A DNA stretch of 64,000 nucleotides, taken from NCBI RefSeq assembly GCF_900197595.1, contig NZ_FZLO01000001.1, positions 124,001 through 188,000 of the forward strand, read 5' to 3'. The DNA comes from Scatolibacter rhodanostii. GTDB taxonomy: Bacteria > Bacillota > Clostridia > Oscillospirales > Acutalibacteraceae. Within the stretch, counting starts at the first letter, position 1. Each line of letters opens with the position of its first letter. The notes beneath the pieces are model-generated. The model saw nothing but the letters and a program-made list of their open reading frames with translations. It searched no databases and was not told the origin of the DNA. Made by a program: the position numbers and the translations under genes. This document shows positions 44,387-53,228 of the stretch, piece after piece.

Positions 44387-45334
44387 TCACTGGCTAGATT
44401 TATGAGCTCTCTTATGTTTGTTAGAGTACAGCTCTCGATATTCTGAGGGCGTACAGTTTTTTTGATTTCGGAAAACGCGGCTAAAAGTAGATAAGCTGGA
44501 GAAACCGGATTGAAAGGCTATTTCAGTAATAGACATATTTGCTTGAGCAAGATTGTATTCTGCAGATTTTACTCGCTGGTACATTAAGTAATCGCAAAAA
44601 GTAAATTGGGTGTATTGCTTAAAGAGTCGTGAAAAATGATACTTTGAAAAGCCAAATTCTTTTGAAACACCTTCTAAAGTAAGGTCTTCTGTATAGTTTT
44701 TGTTGATGTAGTTGATGATTTCATTGAATTTATTGACATATTCTTTTCTTTTGTCCAAACGCAGGTGTAAATCACTTTGAACAGAAGCCGAATAATATCT
44801 ACCGATTTCAGCAACAAGATTTAAAAAATATGAGTAAAAAAGCAATTCAAGCATTTCGTCATCACTAAAATATTTTTCTCTCATTTGTCGGAGTAAGGTA
44901 TGAGCAAGCGCATGAAGTTTCGGGTTGTTTGTCTCTGTGATATAAATGGGCTGTGTCAGAATTGGCATAACTGAGGCAGAACTTTGAATTGCCTCTAAAA
45001 TATCAAGATTTAAAAGATAGACAAATCCGTTACAGTTGTCTTTGGGCGTTAGCGTATGAGTCATGCCTGGCGGAATCAATAAAATTTCACCTGCCCGCAC
45101 ATGGTAAGTTATGTCGTTAATAATAGACTCATAATATCCATTTTCACCCACCAAGATTTCAAGTGCATTATGCCAGTGAGTTGAAAAGCTCTCTTCCAGA
45201 TGAGTATACCAGATACGCACAGATGTGCCGGGGAGATAGCCGACTAGCTCTTTAGTGCCGGTTAACTCTGACAAGCCCCCTTCTATCGGTTGGTCATATT
45301 CAGGGGGTCTTTCGTTTGTTGATTGGTTTGCCAC
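44387..45334 (-). CDS. AraC-family regulator with cupin ligand domain
   Basis: Regulator of about 315 residues: cupin-type sugar-binding domain at about 40-150 (WYTHLEESFSTHWHNALEILVGENGYY, EILLIPPGMTHTLTP) and a C-terminal AraC double HTH (TLEGVSKEFGFSKYHFSRLFKQYTQFTFCDYL, EIAFQSGFSSLSTFSRVFRNQKNCTPSEYR). The frame begins with a GTG at 45343 that abuts the SD; the GTG at 45334 has 8-nt spacing from AGGAAG and is chosen. It is divergent from the GH51 gene and is its likely regulator, responding perhaps to arabinose or an oligosaccharide (inference). Confidence 0.9.
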   Translation of the reverse strand: MANQSTNERPPEYDQPIEGGLSELTGTKELVGYLPGTSVRIWYTHLEESFSTHWHNALEILVGENGYYESIINDITYHVRAGEILLIPPGMTHTLTPKDNCNGFVYLLNLDILEAIQSSASVMPILTQPIYITETNNPKLHALAHTLLRQMREKYFSDDEMLELLFYSYFLNLVAEIGRYYSASVQSDLHLRLDKRKEYVNKFNEIINYINKNYTEDLTLEGVSKEFGFSKYHFSRLFKQYTQFTFCDYLMYQRVKSAEYNLAQANMSITEIAFQSGFSSLSTFSRVFRNQKNCTPSEYRELYSNKHKRAHKSSQ

Positions 45335-45491
45335 ATTCTTCACTTCCTATACATGGGAGGGTGATAGAGGGTATCTAATATTAATTATAGATTTTTCTGG
45401 GATAAAATGCAATGCACAAATGAAATCATATAAAAGAATAAAAAGTATTTCTTTATAAGATTTGCAGAGATTATTTAAAAGGAGAATGAAA

Positions 45492-46988
45492 ATGAACCGA
45501 TGGATTATTAATCCGCTTTGTAAGAAAGCAAAAATCAATAAGGCTGTTTACGGCCACTTTTCAGAACATTTAGGAAGATGTATTTACCAAGGTATTTATG
45601 TAGGGACAGAATCTTCTGTGCCGAATGTAAACGGTATTCGCAAAGATGTTGTCGAAGCGCTAAAAGAAATGAGAATTCCTGTTTTGCGCTGGCCTGGCGG
45701 CTGTTTTGCCGACCAATACCACTGGAGAGATGGGATTGGCCCTAAAGAACAGAGGAAGAAAATCGTGAACACCAACTGGGGTGGCGTTGTTGAAGATAAT
45801 ACCTTTGGCACCCATGAATTTATGGAACTTTGCACACTTCTAGGCTGCGACGCCTACATTAATGGCAATGTTGGCAGTGGAACAGTTCAAGAAATGAGTG
45901 ATTGGGTAGAATATCTTACTTCTGGCAATGAATCGCCCCTGACACAAGAGCGATGTGAAAACGGACAAGAGAAACCTTGGGATGTAGCTTACTGGGCAAT
46001 CGGCAACGAAAATTGGGGTTGCGGGGGGCATATGATCCCTGAGCAATATGCCTATGAATATCGTAAATATTCTGCCTACTGCCGCCATCACACGCTCGGC
46101 AAAAAATTATATCGAGTTGCTTGCGGCGCAGACGGAGCTGATTATAACTGGACAGAAAATCTAATGAAAGTGCTGAGTGTTCCTGCACCCTTTGGTACAA
46201 AGCTGGTAGAAGGAGTTTCGGTTCATTATTATACCACTACAGGGGGATGGGATTATAAAGGCTCTGCTACCGAATTTACAGATAAAGAATATTATTCACT
46301 TTTATCGCGCGCGCTATTTATGGATGAATTACTTCGTCGCCATACTCATGTGATGGATCGTTATGACCCAAACAAAGAGATTGGATTGGTAGTGGACGAA
46401 TGGGGAACTTGGTATGAAGTGGAACCAGGAACCAACCCAAGCTTTCTTTATCAGCAAAACACAATGCGTGATGCCTTGGTGGCTGCGCTCACACTGAATA
46501 TTTTTCATAAGCATGCAGATCGTGTTCATATGGCGAATTTGGCGCAGATTGTCAATGTGCTGCAGTCTGTTATCCTGACCGAAGGGGATAAAATGGTAAA
46601 AACACCGACCTATCATGTCTTTCGTATGTTTAGTCCGCATCAAGACAGCACAGTAGTAGACAGCTTTATTGAAACCAAGCCAATCGGCATGGATAGTATC
46701 GAAATACCAAATCTCCATGAATCAGTTTCTGTTTCAGAAGAAGGCATTCTAAATTTATCTATTTGCAATCTTTCGGCGACAGAATCTTTTGAGGTTCAAA
46801 GTATTCTTGTTGAAACAAATATCTCTGAAATCACAGCCTCTATTCTCACGGAAGAACCTCATGCTTATAATACATTTGATAAGCCTGAAACGGTGGAGGA
46901 ACAACCCTTTACAGATTTTATTATACAAGAAAACAAAATTTGTTTTTCTATTCCTGCTTGCAGTATTATCCAGTTTGCCGTGAAATGA
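45492..46988 (+). CDS. GH51 alpha-L-arabinofuranosidase
   Basis: Intracellular arabinofuranosidase, 498 residues. Start region KAKINKAVYGHFSEHLGRCIYQGIYVG is typical; the acid/base Glu is in WAIGNENWGCGG and the nucleophile Glu in GLVVDEWGTWYEVEPG. The open frame reaches 45462, but AAAAGGAG lies 7 nt before ATG 45492, so that start is used. A C-terminal beta domain ends the protein. It would finish arabinose release from oligosaccharides brought in by the locus. Promoter and operator probably lie in the 157-bp gap shared with the AraC gene. Confidence 0.94.
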   Translation: MNRWIINPLCKKAKINKAVYGHFSEHLGRCIYQGIYVGTESSVPNVNGIRKDVVEALKEMRIPVLRWPGGCFADQYHWRDGIGPKEQRKKIVNTNWGGVVEDNTFGTHEFMELCTLLGCDAYINGNVGSGTVQEMSDWVEYLTSGNESPLTQERCENGQEKPWDVAYWAIGNENWGCGGHMIPEQYAYEYRKYSAYCRHHTLGKKLYRVACGADGADYNWTENLMKVLSVPAPFGTKLVEGVSVHYYTTTGGWDYKGSATEFTDKEYYSLLSRALFMDELLRRHTHVMDRYDPNKEIGLVVDEWGTWYEVEPGTNPSFLYQQNTMRDALVAALTLNIFHKHADRVHMANLAQIVNVLQSVILTEGDKMVKTPTYHVFRMFSPHQDSTVVDSFIETKPIGMDSIEIPNLHESVSVSEEGILNLSICNLSATESFEVQSILVETNISEITASILTEEPHAYNTFDKPETVEEQPFTDFIIQENKICFSIPACSIIQFAVK

Positions 46989-47015
46989 GAATATAAATAG
47001 AATTGTTAAAAAATG

Positions 47016-47069
47016 AAATAGCAGTAAGATGAATTATCTTGGAAAGATATTCTTCTTACTGCTATTTTA
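47016..47069. terminator. Terminator between GH51 and the DUF1848 gene
   Basis: AAATAGCAGTAAGA and TCTTACTGCTATTT form a 14-bp perfect stem; the loop adds GATATTC-like pairing. A and T runs flank it, so it works for both convergent genes. Confidence 0.82.
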
Positions 47070-47075
47070 TAGAGC

Positions 47076-48014
47076 TCAAAACAACCTCATTTGTTCATCT
47101 TTTACGGAAGACATTTTCTTTTCAGTGATAATCGCGTTTTTTGGCAAATTCCCAAAAAGAATTGGGGATTCCGGATTGTGGCGCAATACATTTGCTCGCG
47201 CAGTATTTTCAGAAGAGGTAGCATAGCAATATTTACATCCGTGCGTGCAGCAGTCATAAGTACCAATTTCCACGCTTTCTATACAACCGCACATGTTGCG
47301 CTGATTCATATCTTTGCGAGAAAGAACGGAACAATCAAGAAGTTTTTCTATTAAGTTTCTATCAATGCAAGAGGCATGAGAGATACCATACAAGCTTAAA
47401 TCTACTGGTTCGCAACAGGTAGAAAGGCGTATATTGTTTTTTTGCGCAATTTGAGAAAATCCTTCTGCAATTCGCTCAATATCCGTTTTTTCTAGTTCAA
47501 GTGCTTTAATGCTTTGTAGCGGTCTGCGCAATTTGGGATAGAAGTTTAAAAAACTGAAAATGCACTGGTGGGTATAACCGTTCAAAATGGAAGCCATTTC
47601 TTTAAAGCAGTGTAAATGATAGGTTATATTCATTTGTTCTGTCAGTATGATAGGGTCATACCGCCATATCACACGTTCTGGCCCCAAAATGCTGCTCAAT
47701 GTTTGAAATGTATGAATCAGAGTTTTTTTGTCTGGCAGATTTTGTTCTATATTTCGTCCATATGGTGTCAGTGTAAACTGAAAATAAAAAGGATATCCCT
47801 GTGCTGTTATTTCATCGAGTCTTGAAAACATCGGCTTAGGGTTTTTGGTCCAAAATACAAAGCAGTCCACCGTTTGAGGATTTAGCTCTACATGGGTAAA
47901 GCGCAGTGGGTTTCGGGGGTTGGGAATTACCGCATAGCCTTCTTTGAGACGATTGAGTAGCCATTCAGAATAGAAGGCCGGAATATCTGTGCGGCGGCTT
48001 GCACTAATAATCAT
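47076..48014 (-). CDS. DUF1848 protein with C-terminal CX3CX2C iron-sulfur-type motif
   Basis: Uncharacterised family, 312 residues from the ATG with GGAG at 9 nt; the longer frame (350 residues) has an atypical hydrophobic extension. Conserved-looking segments are SASRRTDIPAFYSEWLLNRL, NPRNPLRFTHVELNP, FVFWTKNPKPM and VIWRYDPIILT. Near the C-terminus CTHGCKYC (Cys256, 260, 263) has the CX3CX2C spacing of radical-SAM clusters, but placed at the wrong end for a normal radical-SAM protein. Its start overlaps the adaA stop by 11 bp, so it is translated with alkylation-repair proteins. A role in DNA-damage repair is an inference from context. Confidence 0.85.
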   Translation of the reverse strand: MIISASRRTDIPAFYSEWLLNRLKEGYAVIPNPRNPLRFTHVELNPQTVDCFVFWTKNPKPMFSRLDEITAQGYPFYFQFTLTPYGRNIEQNLPDKKTLIHTFQTLSSILGPERVIWRYDPIILTEQMNITYHLHCFKEMASILNGYTHQCIFSFLNFYPKLRRPLQSIKALELEKTDIERIAEGFSQIAQKNNIRLSTCCEPVDLSLYGISHASCIDRNLIEKLLDCSVLSRKDMNQRNMCGCIESVEIGTYDCCTHGCKYCYATSSENTARANVLRHNPESPILFGNLPKNAIITEKKMSSVKDEQMRLF

Positions 48015-48573
48015 GGCTTTTTTCTCCAGACAGAATAGCGGTACGATATTCTTTAGGTGAGACACCCGCAGTTTTTTTAAAATGGTTATAAAAAGTAGAT
48101 AAGCTCTCAAAACCACTTTGCAGTGCAATCTGCAAGACGTTATCTTTTGTGCTCATGAGCAACTCTTTAGCGCGAGATATACGTAGCTCATTTAGGTATT
48201 CTGTTGGGACCTTATCATATTGAAGCTGGAATAATTGGGCAACTCTGTTTCTGTTTAGTCCTAGTTTTTTCAGCTCTTCTTTTAAACGAATATGATCGGC
48301 AAAAAACTGATCATAAGTTGACTTGATGTTTTCAGCAGCTTCTTTTTGTGGCTGAAATTCCAATAAATCAGGGCGGCATCGTTTGCATGGGCGAAGACCA
48401 AATTGGCGTGCCTCCTCTGCTGTATCAAAAAAAACGATGTTTTCACGTTTTGGGCTCTTTGATTTACAAGAAGGGCGGCAGAAAATTCCGGTAGTTTTTA
48501 CGCCATAGAAAAATTTGCCGTCATAAGTGGCATCACAGGAAAGCGAGGCTTTCCATTTTTCTTCTTCTGTCAT
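48004..48573 (-). CDS. adaA: AdaA-type methylphosphotriester-DNA methyltransferase and activator
   Basis: Two-domain protein of 189 residues. The N-terminal Ada zinc domain has its four Cys in GIFCRPSC and PCKRCRPD; one accepts a methyl group from DNA phosphotriesters. A C-terminal AraC HTH (RELLMSTKDNVLQIALQSGFESLSTFYNHFKKTAGVSPKEYR) then activates target promoters. The ATG at 48591 overlaps the SD AAGGGAG, so the ATG at 48573 (8-nt spacing) is preferred. No methyltransferase (O6) domain is attached; that activity is encoded separately nearby, as in the Bacillus AdaA/AdaB arrangement. It likely induces this whole cluster. Confidence 0.92.
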   Translation of the reverse strand: MTEEEKWKASLSCDATYDGKFFYGVKTTGIFCRPSCKSKSPKRENIVFFDTAEEARQFGLRPCKRCRPDLLEFQPQKEAAENIKSTYDQFFADHIRLKEELKKLGLNRNRVAQLFQLQYDKVPTEYLNELRISRAKELLMSTKDNVLQIALQSGFESLSTFYNHFKKTAGVSPKEYRTAILSGEKSHDY

Positions 48574-48587
48574 TTTTATCGCTCCCT

Positions 48588-49274
48588 TCATAGCTTTCTC
48601 TTCATTGCACGAATTTTCTTTTTCGTTTCATAGTCTATTTTTAAAGATTCAGTGATTTTCTGCAGTGCTTTATTATAGGTGAAATCATCAAGTCTATTAT
48701 GTTTTAAATAGTCCAAGGTATACTCGGGAAATTGAATATAGCAGATAGAAATGGCCCATGCCACTGCCATTTTTGCATAATAACCCTCATGGTGTATTTC
48801 GTCAAAATGCGTTAGTACAGCATGAATATGGGGTTTATCGATATAATAAAACAACAGCATGACAACTGCAAATCGGATCTGAAACTCTTGATCAGACTTT
48901 AGATATGGTTTCAAAAAATCCCATACCTGTGCTTGTGATTTCTTTGTGAATTTCAGTCCTGCACAAAAGCTGTCACACACCGACCAATTATCAATTTTAG
49001 GTATAAATTTTTGGACAAGTAGAAGTCGTTCTTCTACTGAACAATTTATACAGCCGATGACCATACCCTGCAGCATTATTTCTTCAAAAGAATCGTTTTG
49101 TGCCGTTAGCAAATACGCTTGCCAATCTGATTGTGCAAGTTTTTTGGATAGCTTTCGAAGAAGAGGAAGGCGAACACCTAAAATATGCTTAGTGCCAGGC
49201 AGTAGGGCAGAAGAAAAACTACGGTATTTTTCTTCTGCTAACGCTTCGAGCTCTTGCTTGATTTTTTTTTGCAT
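48588..49274 (-). CDS. AlkD-type DNA alkylation repair protein
   Basis: HEAT-like-repeat DNA glycosylase family, 228 residues, full length. Typical features are the start YRSFSSALLPGTKHILGVRLPLLRKLSKKLA, the NWSVCDSFCAG segment where AlkD has its essential Trp/Asp environment, and WAISICYIQFPEYTLDYL. AlkD removes bulky or positively charged N3/N7 alkyl purines. The adaA ATG lies 14 bp after its stop, so they share an mRNA. GGAG precedes the ATG. Confidence 0.9.
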   Translation of the reverse strand: MQKKIKQELEALAEEKYRSFSSALLPGTKHILGVRLPLLRKLSKKLAQSDWQAYLLTAQNDSFEEIMLQGMVIGCINCSVEERLLLVQKFIPKIDNWSVCDSFCAGLKFTKKSQAQVWDFLKPYLKSDQEFQIRFAVVMLLFYYIDKPHIHAVLTHFDEIHHEGYYAKMAVAWAISICYIQFPEYTLDYLKHNRLDDFTYNKALQKITESLKIDYETKKKIRAMKRKL

Positions 49275-49481
49275 TTCAATTCTCCGTCGATATAGATATA
49301 GCTACTCTAAGAACTTTCCAATGGTTTTTTGTCAACAGTGGGGCAGCGTTAGAAAGCAAGAAAGCTAATAGAATAATACCGCAGCAACAGCACATTTAAA
49401 TTATTTATTGCAATACCTGATAATGGGTCTATCGAAGAAAGGCATTTGGTTTTTTATGGCGGTCGCTAAAAAAATGTTGTT

Positions 49482-49952
49482 TCAATCGTTGGTATGGTTT
49501 TGTTCCAGTTCTAATAGTTTGTTCTTAACAGCTAGACCGGCGGCATAACCTACTAGTTTTCCATCCGCTCCTACAACACGGTGACATGGTGTCAAAATTA
49601 GAATGGGGTTCTTGTTGTTAGCCATTCCTACAGCACGAGAAGCACTCGGTTTTCCAATCATCTCTGCAATTTGTTTATAGCTATATGTTTGTCCATATGG
49701 AATCTTACGTAAGGCATCCCACACTGTTTGCTGGAATTCAGTTCCTTCAGCGGCAAGGGGAAGATTAAAATTTTTGCGATTGCCTGAAAGATATTCTGTA
49801 AGCTGCTTTTCAGCTTCTTTTAATAAAGGTGTTTTTTGTTCGCTAGGTGTTTTGTGCATGTCTGTGTCAAAAAACACCTTAGTAATAAAGCCATCTGATT
49901 CCGTTATCCCAATCATGCCTAGTGAACTCTGGAAATAGGTTGTATATTTCAT
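49482..49952 (-). CDS. ogt: Methylated-DNA-[protein]-cysteine S-methyltransferase
   Basis: Suicidal O6-alkylguanine repair protein, 156 residues. The active-site Cys lies in ILTPCHRVVGADGKLVGYAAGL, preceded by the HTH-type segment TYSYKQIAEMIGKPSASRAVGMANNKNP. AAAGGAGG precedes the ATG. It is separated from the AlkD gene by 207 bp without a visible terminator, so it may share or head the repair transcript; it would correspond to AdaB. Confidence 0.94.
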   Translation of the reverse strand: MKYTTYFQSSLGMIGITESDGFITKVFFDTDMHKTPSEQKTPLLKEAEKQLTEYLSGNRKNFNLPLAAEGTEFQQTVWDALRKIPYGQTYSYKQIAEMIGKPSASRAVGMANNKNPILILTPCHRVVGADGKLVGYAAGLAVKNKLLELEQNHTND

Positions 49953-49995
49953 GAGTTTTGCCTCCTTTACTTTCTAATGGTTAAAAACCCGATTA

Positions 49996-50499
49996 TTACA
50001 TCTGATTTTCATCTAAATAGATAGTTTTCAATAAAAGTTTGCCTGAATCTGTTCGAAAAATCTTAGTGAGTACGCTAACAATAGCATCAACAGTTAAGTT
50101 GTCTTCATAAGCGTTGACGAGAAAATCTGCTTCAACCAGAATTTGATGATCTAGCTCCTGAATATTATGATAGGTGTGGTGATGGCCTACCAGCCAACAG
50201 ACACGATTTATAACAGATGGTTCATACCCCAAATCTTTTAGGAGAGCCTTTGCAATAGGGGGACCTTCTAATTCTTGATATTTACCGGCACTGCTGCCAT
50301 ATTTTTCTTCGCTTATTTTAATACCAATGTCGTGAACGAGAGCAGCTATTTCAATAATGTTCTGCATTTGGTCTTCAACTTGCTCCATTTCACCTATTAA
50401 TTTTGCAAACTGATACACTTTTAGGAAATGCTGTATTCTCTTAGGGTCAGCTTTATCATATTCAATCATACGTATCATTACATTTTGCATAGCATTCAT
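49996..50499 (-). CDS. HD-domain phosphohydrolase
   Basis: Small HD protein, 167 residues, with the metal-binding motif AALVHDIGIKISEEKYG and further His residues in LVGHHHTYHN plus Asp in VEADFLVNAYED. AGGAGG precedes the ATG. Nucleotidase, phosphodiesterase or pyrophosphohydrolase activity is possible; the substrate cannot be named. It lies 43 bp upstream of ogt in the same direction, so it may be co-transcribed with the repair genes. Confidence 0.85.
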   Translation of the reverse strand: MNAMQNVMIRMIEYDKADPKRIQHFLKVYQFAKLIGEMEQVEDQMQNIIEIAALVHDIGIKISEEKYGSSAGKYQELEGPPIAKALLKDLGYEPSVINRVCWLVGHHHTYHNIQELDHQILVEADFLVNAYEDNLTVDAIVSVLTKIFRTDSGKLLLKTIYLDENQM

Positions 50500-50590
50500 A
50501 AGATTTCCTCCTAGAGCAGCGCAAATCTTTCTATTGAACTGCTTTTAATATACATGGTTTTTCTTTGTCTGTCTTCCGATTTTGCACTAT

Positions 50591-52006
50591 TCAATTTTCA
50601 TCCAACCAAACACGTCGTAAAATCTGAATACCTTCGCGTATTTCGCTCTCATCTAGTAGACTGTAGCCCATGAAAATTAGATTATCTTGGTATCTATCTG
50701 GGTGATTCCAAAATGGGCGGACAGAATATACCCGAACTCCGGCATTTTCTGCTTTACACATCAGTTCGTCCGTATCTGTTCCAACCGGAAACTCTAACAG
50801 AAAATGTAAGCCTGCGCCTCGCCCGTGAAGTATGAGTTTATCTCCAAATTGTTTCAAACATTCATGTACAAATACGTCATGACGCTTGCGATAGGCAGAG
50901 CACATTTTACGGACGTGCTGTGCATATTCACCAGAAGCCATATATCTTGAAAGTACTTCTTGTGTTAACCAAGACACTGGGCTGGAATAAGAAGAAAACA
51001 TTTTTTGATAAGCTGCAAGCAAGCATTTTGGAAGAACCATATAATTAACACGCAAAGCGGGGGATAGGGATTTTGAAAAAGTACCAATATAGATAACCCG
51101 GTCATTAGTATCAAGGGATTGAAGCGAAGGCACTGGGTTGGCATCATATCGATACTCGCTGTCATAATCATCCTCAATAAGGAAAGAATGGCTTTCTTCT
51201 GCCCATTTTAATAGTTTTTTGCGCTTGTAGATAGAAAGGACCGATCCGTAGGGAAACTGATGGGACGGTGTGACATAAGCCGCACAAACATTTGCTGATT
51301 TCAAAGAGGTTAAATCTAATCCGTTTTTGTCGGCGGCAAGAGTGTGAAATGAAAATCCATTATTCATGAAAACCTCTCCTGCTCCATAATAACCGGGGTT
51401 TTCGACGGCAATTTTTTTGTGACGGTCTAGCAGTTTGCATATGATATCTAAAGAATAATGCAGGCCGCAGCCAATTACAATTTGTTCTTCTGTACAACAC
51501 ACACCTCGAGCATAATGCAAATATGTTCGTAGCTCTTGCCGCAGAGGGAAAATCCCCTGCTTGTCACTATATTGTGTGAGGCAAGAAGAATCTACGTTGT
51601 TTAACACAGCAGTGGTATGTTTCTTCCATAAAGTGTGGGGAAAGCATTTGTCTTCGAAATTTCCATACTGAAAATCATATATTATCTTTTTGGGATTTTC
51701 CTGAGAGAAGTCATCTCGCGTGTTCGCATTCGATAAAAATGAATTTTCTGCTTTTCCAAAAGAACCATCTACAACACCTTCTACTAAAAATCCAGAGCCT
51801 TTATGAGCTGTAATATACCCTTCTACAGCCAATTGGGTATAGGCCTTGTCTACCGTGTTTCGGGCAACGCCAAGCGTTTTAGAGAGAGTTCGTATGCCCG
51901 GTAACCGACGGCCTTTTGGAATACTGCCGCAAGTGATTTCGCTTTTTATTTGTGAATAAATTTGTTCATATAAAGCTGTATTAGAATTTTCATCAATGTA
52001 AATCAT
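50591..52006 (-). CDS. MocR-family regulator (GntR HTH plus aminotransferase-like domain)
   Basis: PdxR/MocR-type regulator, 471 residues. A GntR winged HTH occupies 1-75 (YEQIYSQIKSEITCGSIPKGRRLPGIRTLSKTLGVARNTVDKAY), followed by a fold-type I aminotransferase-like domain with EDDYDSEYRYDANPVPSLQ and the PLP lysine in YIGTFSKSLSPALRVNYMVLP. It is divergent from a pyridoxamine-phosphate-oxidase-fold gene, and the gap between them holds inverted repeats, so regulation of B6-related metabolism in response to PLP is the likely role. AAAGGA precedes the ATG. Confidence 0.92.
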   Translation of the reverse strand: MIYIDENSNTALYEQIYSQIKSEITCGSIPKGRRLPGIRTLSKTLGVARNTVDKAYTQLAVEGYITAHKGSGFLVEGVVDGSFGKAENSFLSNANTRDDFSQENPKKIIYDFQYGNFEDKCFPHTLWKKHTTAVLNNVDSSCLTQYSDKQGIFPLRQELRTYLHYARGVCCTEEQIVIGCGLHYSLDIICKLLDRHKKIAVENPGYYGAGEVFMNNGFSFHTLAADKNGLDLTSLKSANVCAAYVTPSHQFPYGSVLSIYKRKKLLKWAEESHSFLIEDDYDSEYRYDANPVPSLQSLDTNDRVIYIGTFSKSLSPALRVNYMVLPKCLLAAYQKMFSSYSSPVSWLTQEVLSRYMASGEYAQHVRKMCSAYRKRHDVFVHECLKQFGDKLILHGRGAGLHFLLEFPVGTDTDELMCKAENAGVRVYSVRPFWNHPDRYQDNLIFMGYSLLDESEIREGIQILRRVWLDEN

Positions 52007-52018
52007 AAGTTTTCCTTT

Positions 52019-52083
52019 AAAAAGTGTACCCTATATTTTATATAAAACTGTATCTTTTAATAGGTTCACTTTTATTATATAAT
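52019..52083. promoter_or_regulatory. Divergent control region of the MocR gene
   Basis: AAGTGTACCCTAT and ATAGGTTCACTT (inverted copies of AAGTGAACC-TAT with small differences) lie about 25 bp apart, and TATAAT (52078-52083) follows as a -10 for the rightward gene. The half-sites are good candidates for MocR binding. Confidence 0.5.
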
Positions 52084-52153
52084 GAACTAGTTTAAATTAC
52101 AAGCGATAAGAAATGCTTTTGCAAATAAGAAAAACAATCAGGAGGAATTATAA

Positions 52154-52624
52154 ATGCAGTACCGAATGAAACGATTCCAATTAACGCCAGAGGAAATAGA
52201 TGAATTGCTGCAAAGGGCAGAATCTGGTAGGTTTGGTTCCATCCGAGAGGATGGTTATCCTTATGTGATTGCCATGCACTTCGTCTATTATAAAGGTAAG
52301 ATTTATATGCACGGCTTACCGAAAGGCCAAAAGATTGATAATGTCAACAATAATTCTAAAGTATGTTTTGAGGTAGATGAGCTTCTTGGTTTACAGCCTG
52401 GCGAAAAGGTTGCCTGTGACACGGAAGCGGTTTATAATAGTGTCGTAATAACGGGAACAGCACAAATTTTGACAGAAATAGACTACAAACGCGAGGTGCT
52501 GAATAAACTGGTGGAAAAATATACCCCGCAATTTATAGGCAAAGATCTCCCCGAGAATATGATAAAAGGTACTGCGGTTATTGAAATTGAGGTTTTGGAA
52601 TGTACTGGCAAATATCATAAATAA
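52154..52624 (+). CDS. Pyridoxamine 5'-phosphate oxidase-fold flavoprotein
   Basis: Split-barrel FMN-binding protein, 156 residues, of the PNPOx-related/nitroimidazole-resistance (NimA) type: MKRFQLTPEEIDELLQRAESGRFGSIREDGYPYVIAMHFVYYKGKIYMHG is characteristic of the family, with YMHGLPKGQKIDNVNNNSKVCFEVDE following. CAGGAGG precedes the ATG. It is a single-domain reductase/oxidase-like protein rather than canonical PdxH. The divergent MocR regulator supports a link to vitamin B6. Confidence 0.9.
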   Translation: MQYRMKRFQLTPEEIDELLQRAESGRFGSIREDGYPYVIAMHFVYYKGKIYMHGLPKGQKIDNVNNNSKVCFEVDELLGLQPGEKVACDTEAVYNSVVITGTAQILTEIDYKREVLNKLVEKYTPQFIGKDLPENMIKGTAVIEIEVLECTGKYHK

Positions 52625-52658
52625 AAATGCTGCATTATATTCTTTTGAGGGGGTTTGG

Positions 52659-52913
52659 ATGTACGGTTTACTTATTGGACTTTTTCATCCTATTGTCATA
52701 AAAGCAGAGTTTTATTTTTCCAAACGCATTTATCCGCTATTTATTGTCGCAGGCATTGTGTGTTTGTTGATAGCTTTTTTTACAGAAAATCAATTTATAT
52801 CTTCGCTCTTAGGTGTTACAGGCTTCTCTTGTTTTTGGAGTGTAAAAGAGCTATTTGAACAGGAAAAACGCGTTCAAAAAGGGTGGTTTCCCAAAAATTC
52901 CAACAGAGAATAA
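52659..52913 (+). CDS. DUF4491 small membrane protein
   Basis: Small hydrophobic protein of 84 residues with about three membrane segments and conserved DUF4491 features: IGLFHPIVIKAEFYFSKRIYPLF near the start and GFSCFWSVKELFEQEKRVQKGWFPKN at the end. A longer frame exists upstream but only the ATG after TGAGGGGG has a ribosome site. The 5' end is a few residues shorter than I would expect for the family. Function is unknown. Confidence 0.82.
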   Translation: MYGLLIGLFHPIVIKAEFYFSKRIYPLFIVAGIVCLLIAFFTENQFISSLLGVTGFSCFWSVKELFEQEKRVQKGWFPKNSNRE

Positions 52914-53046
52914 AACAACCCGGCTTCTTTCAGGGGTCTTAACGATTGCCTATAATCAGGTATAGAACGGATTGAGCAAGGCATGAATAATATAATCAAA
53001 AGCTTGAATAGCAACTTAAATAAAAGCAGAGTATAATAATGAATAG

Positions 53047-53084
53047 AAAAACCAGACCTCTACTAAAGAATAGGTCTGGTTTTT
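53047..53084 (+). terminator. Terminator after the DUF4491 gene
   Basis: AAAACCAGACCT and AGGTCTGGTTTT form a perfect 12-bp stem followed by further T residues; it lies 134 bp after the stop. Confidence 0.72.
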
Positions 53085-53156
53085 GGTTAAAGCTGTTCTG
53101 TAGATGAGTAGGTAATATGACAGGACTATCTACCAGAATTTTATAAAAACTATTAA

Positions 53157-53217
53157 TAAGAAAGAGAGTTGGAGAACGTTGATAAAACCAACGGTGCTGC
53201 AACTCTCTTTCTTTAAA
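53157..53217 (-). terminator. Terminator after the YhgE-like gene
   Basis: AAGAAAGAGAGTTG and CAACTCTCTTTCTT pair perfectly, with an inner ACGTTG/CCAACG-like stem. Between the two hairpins the 315-bp gap contains no gene. Confidence 0.8.
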
Positions 53218-53228
53218 TTTTATACTTC

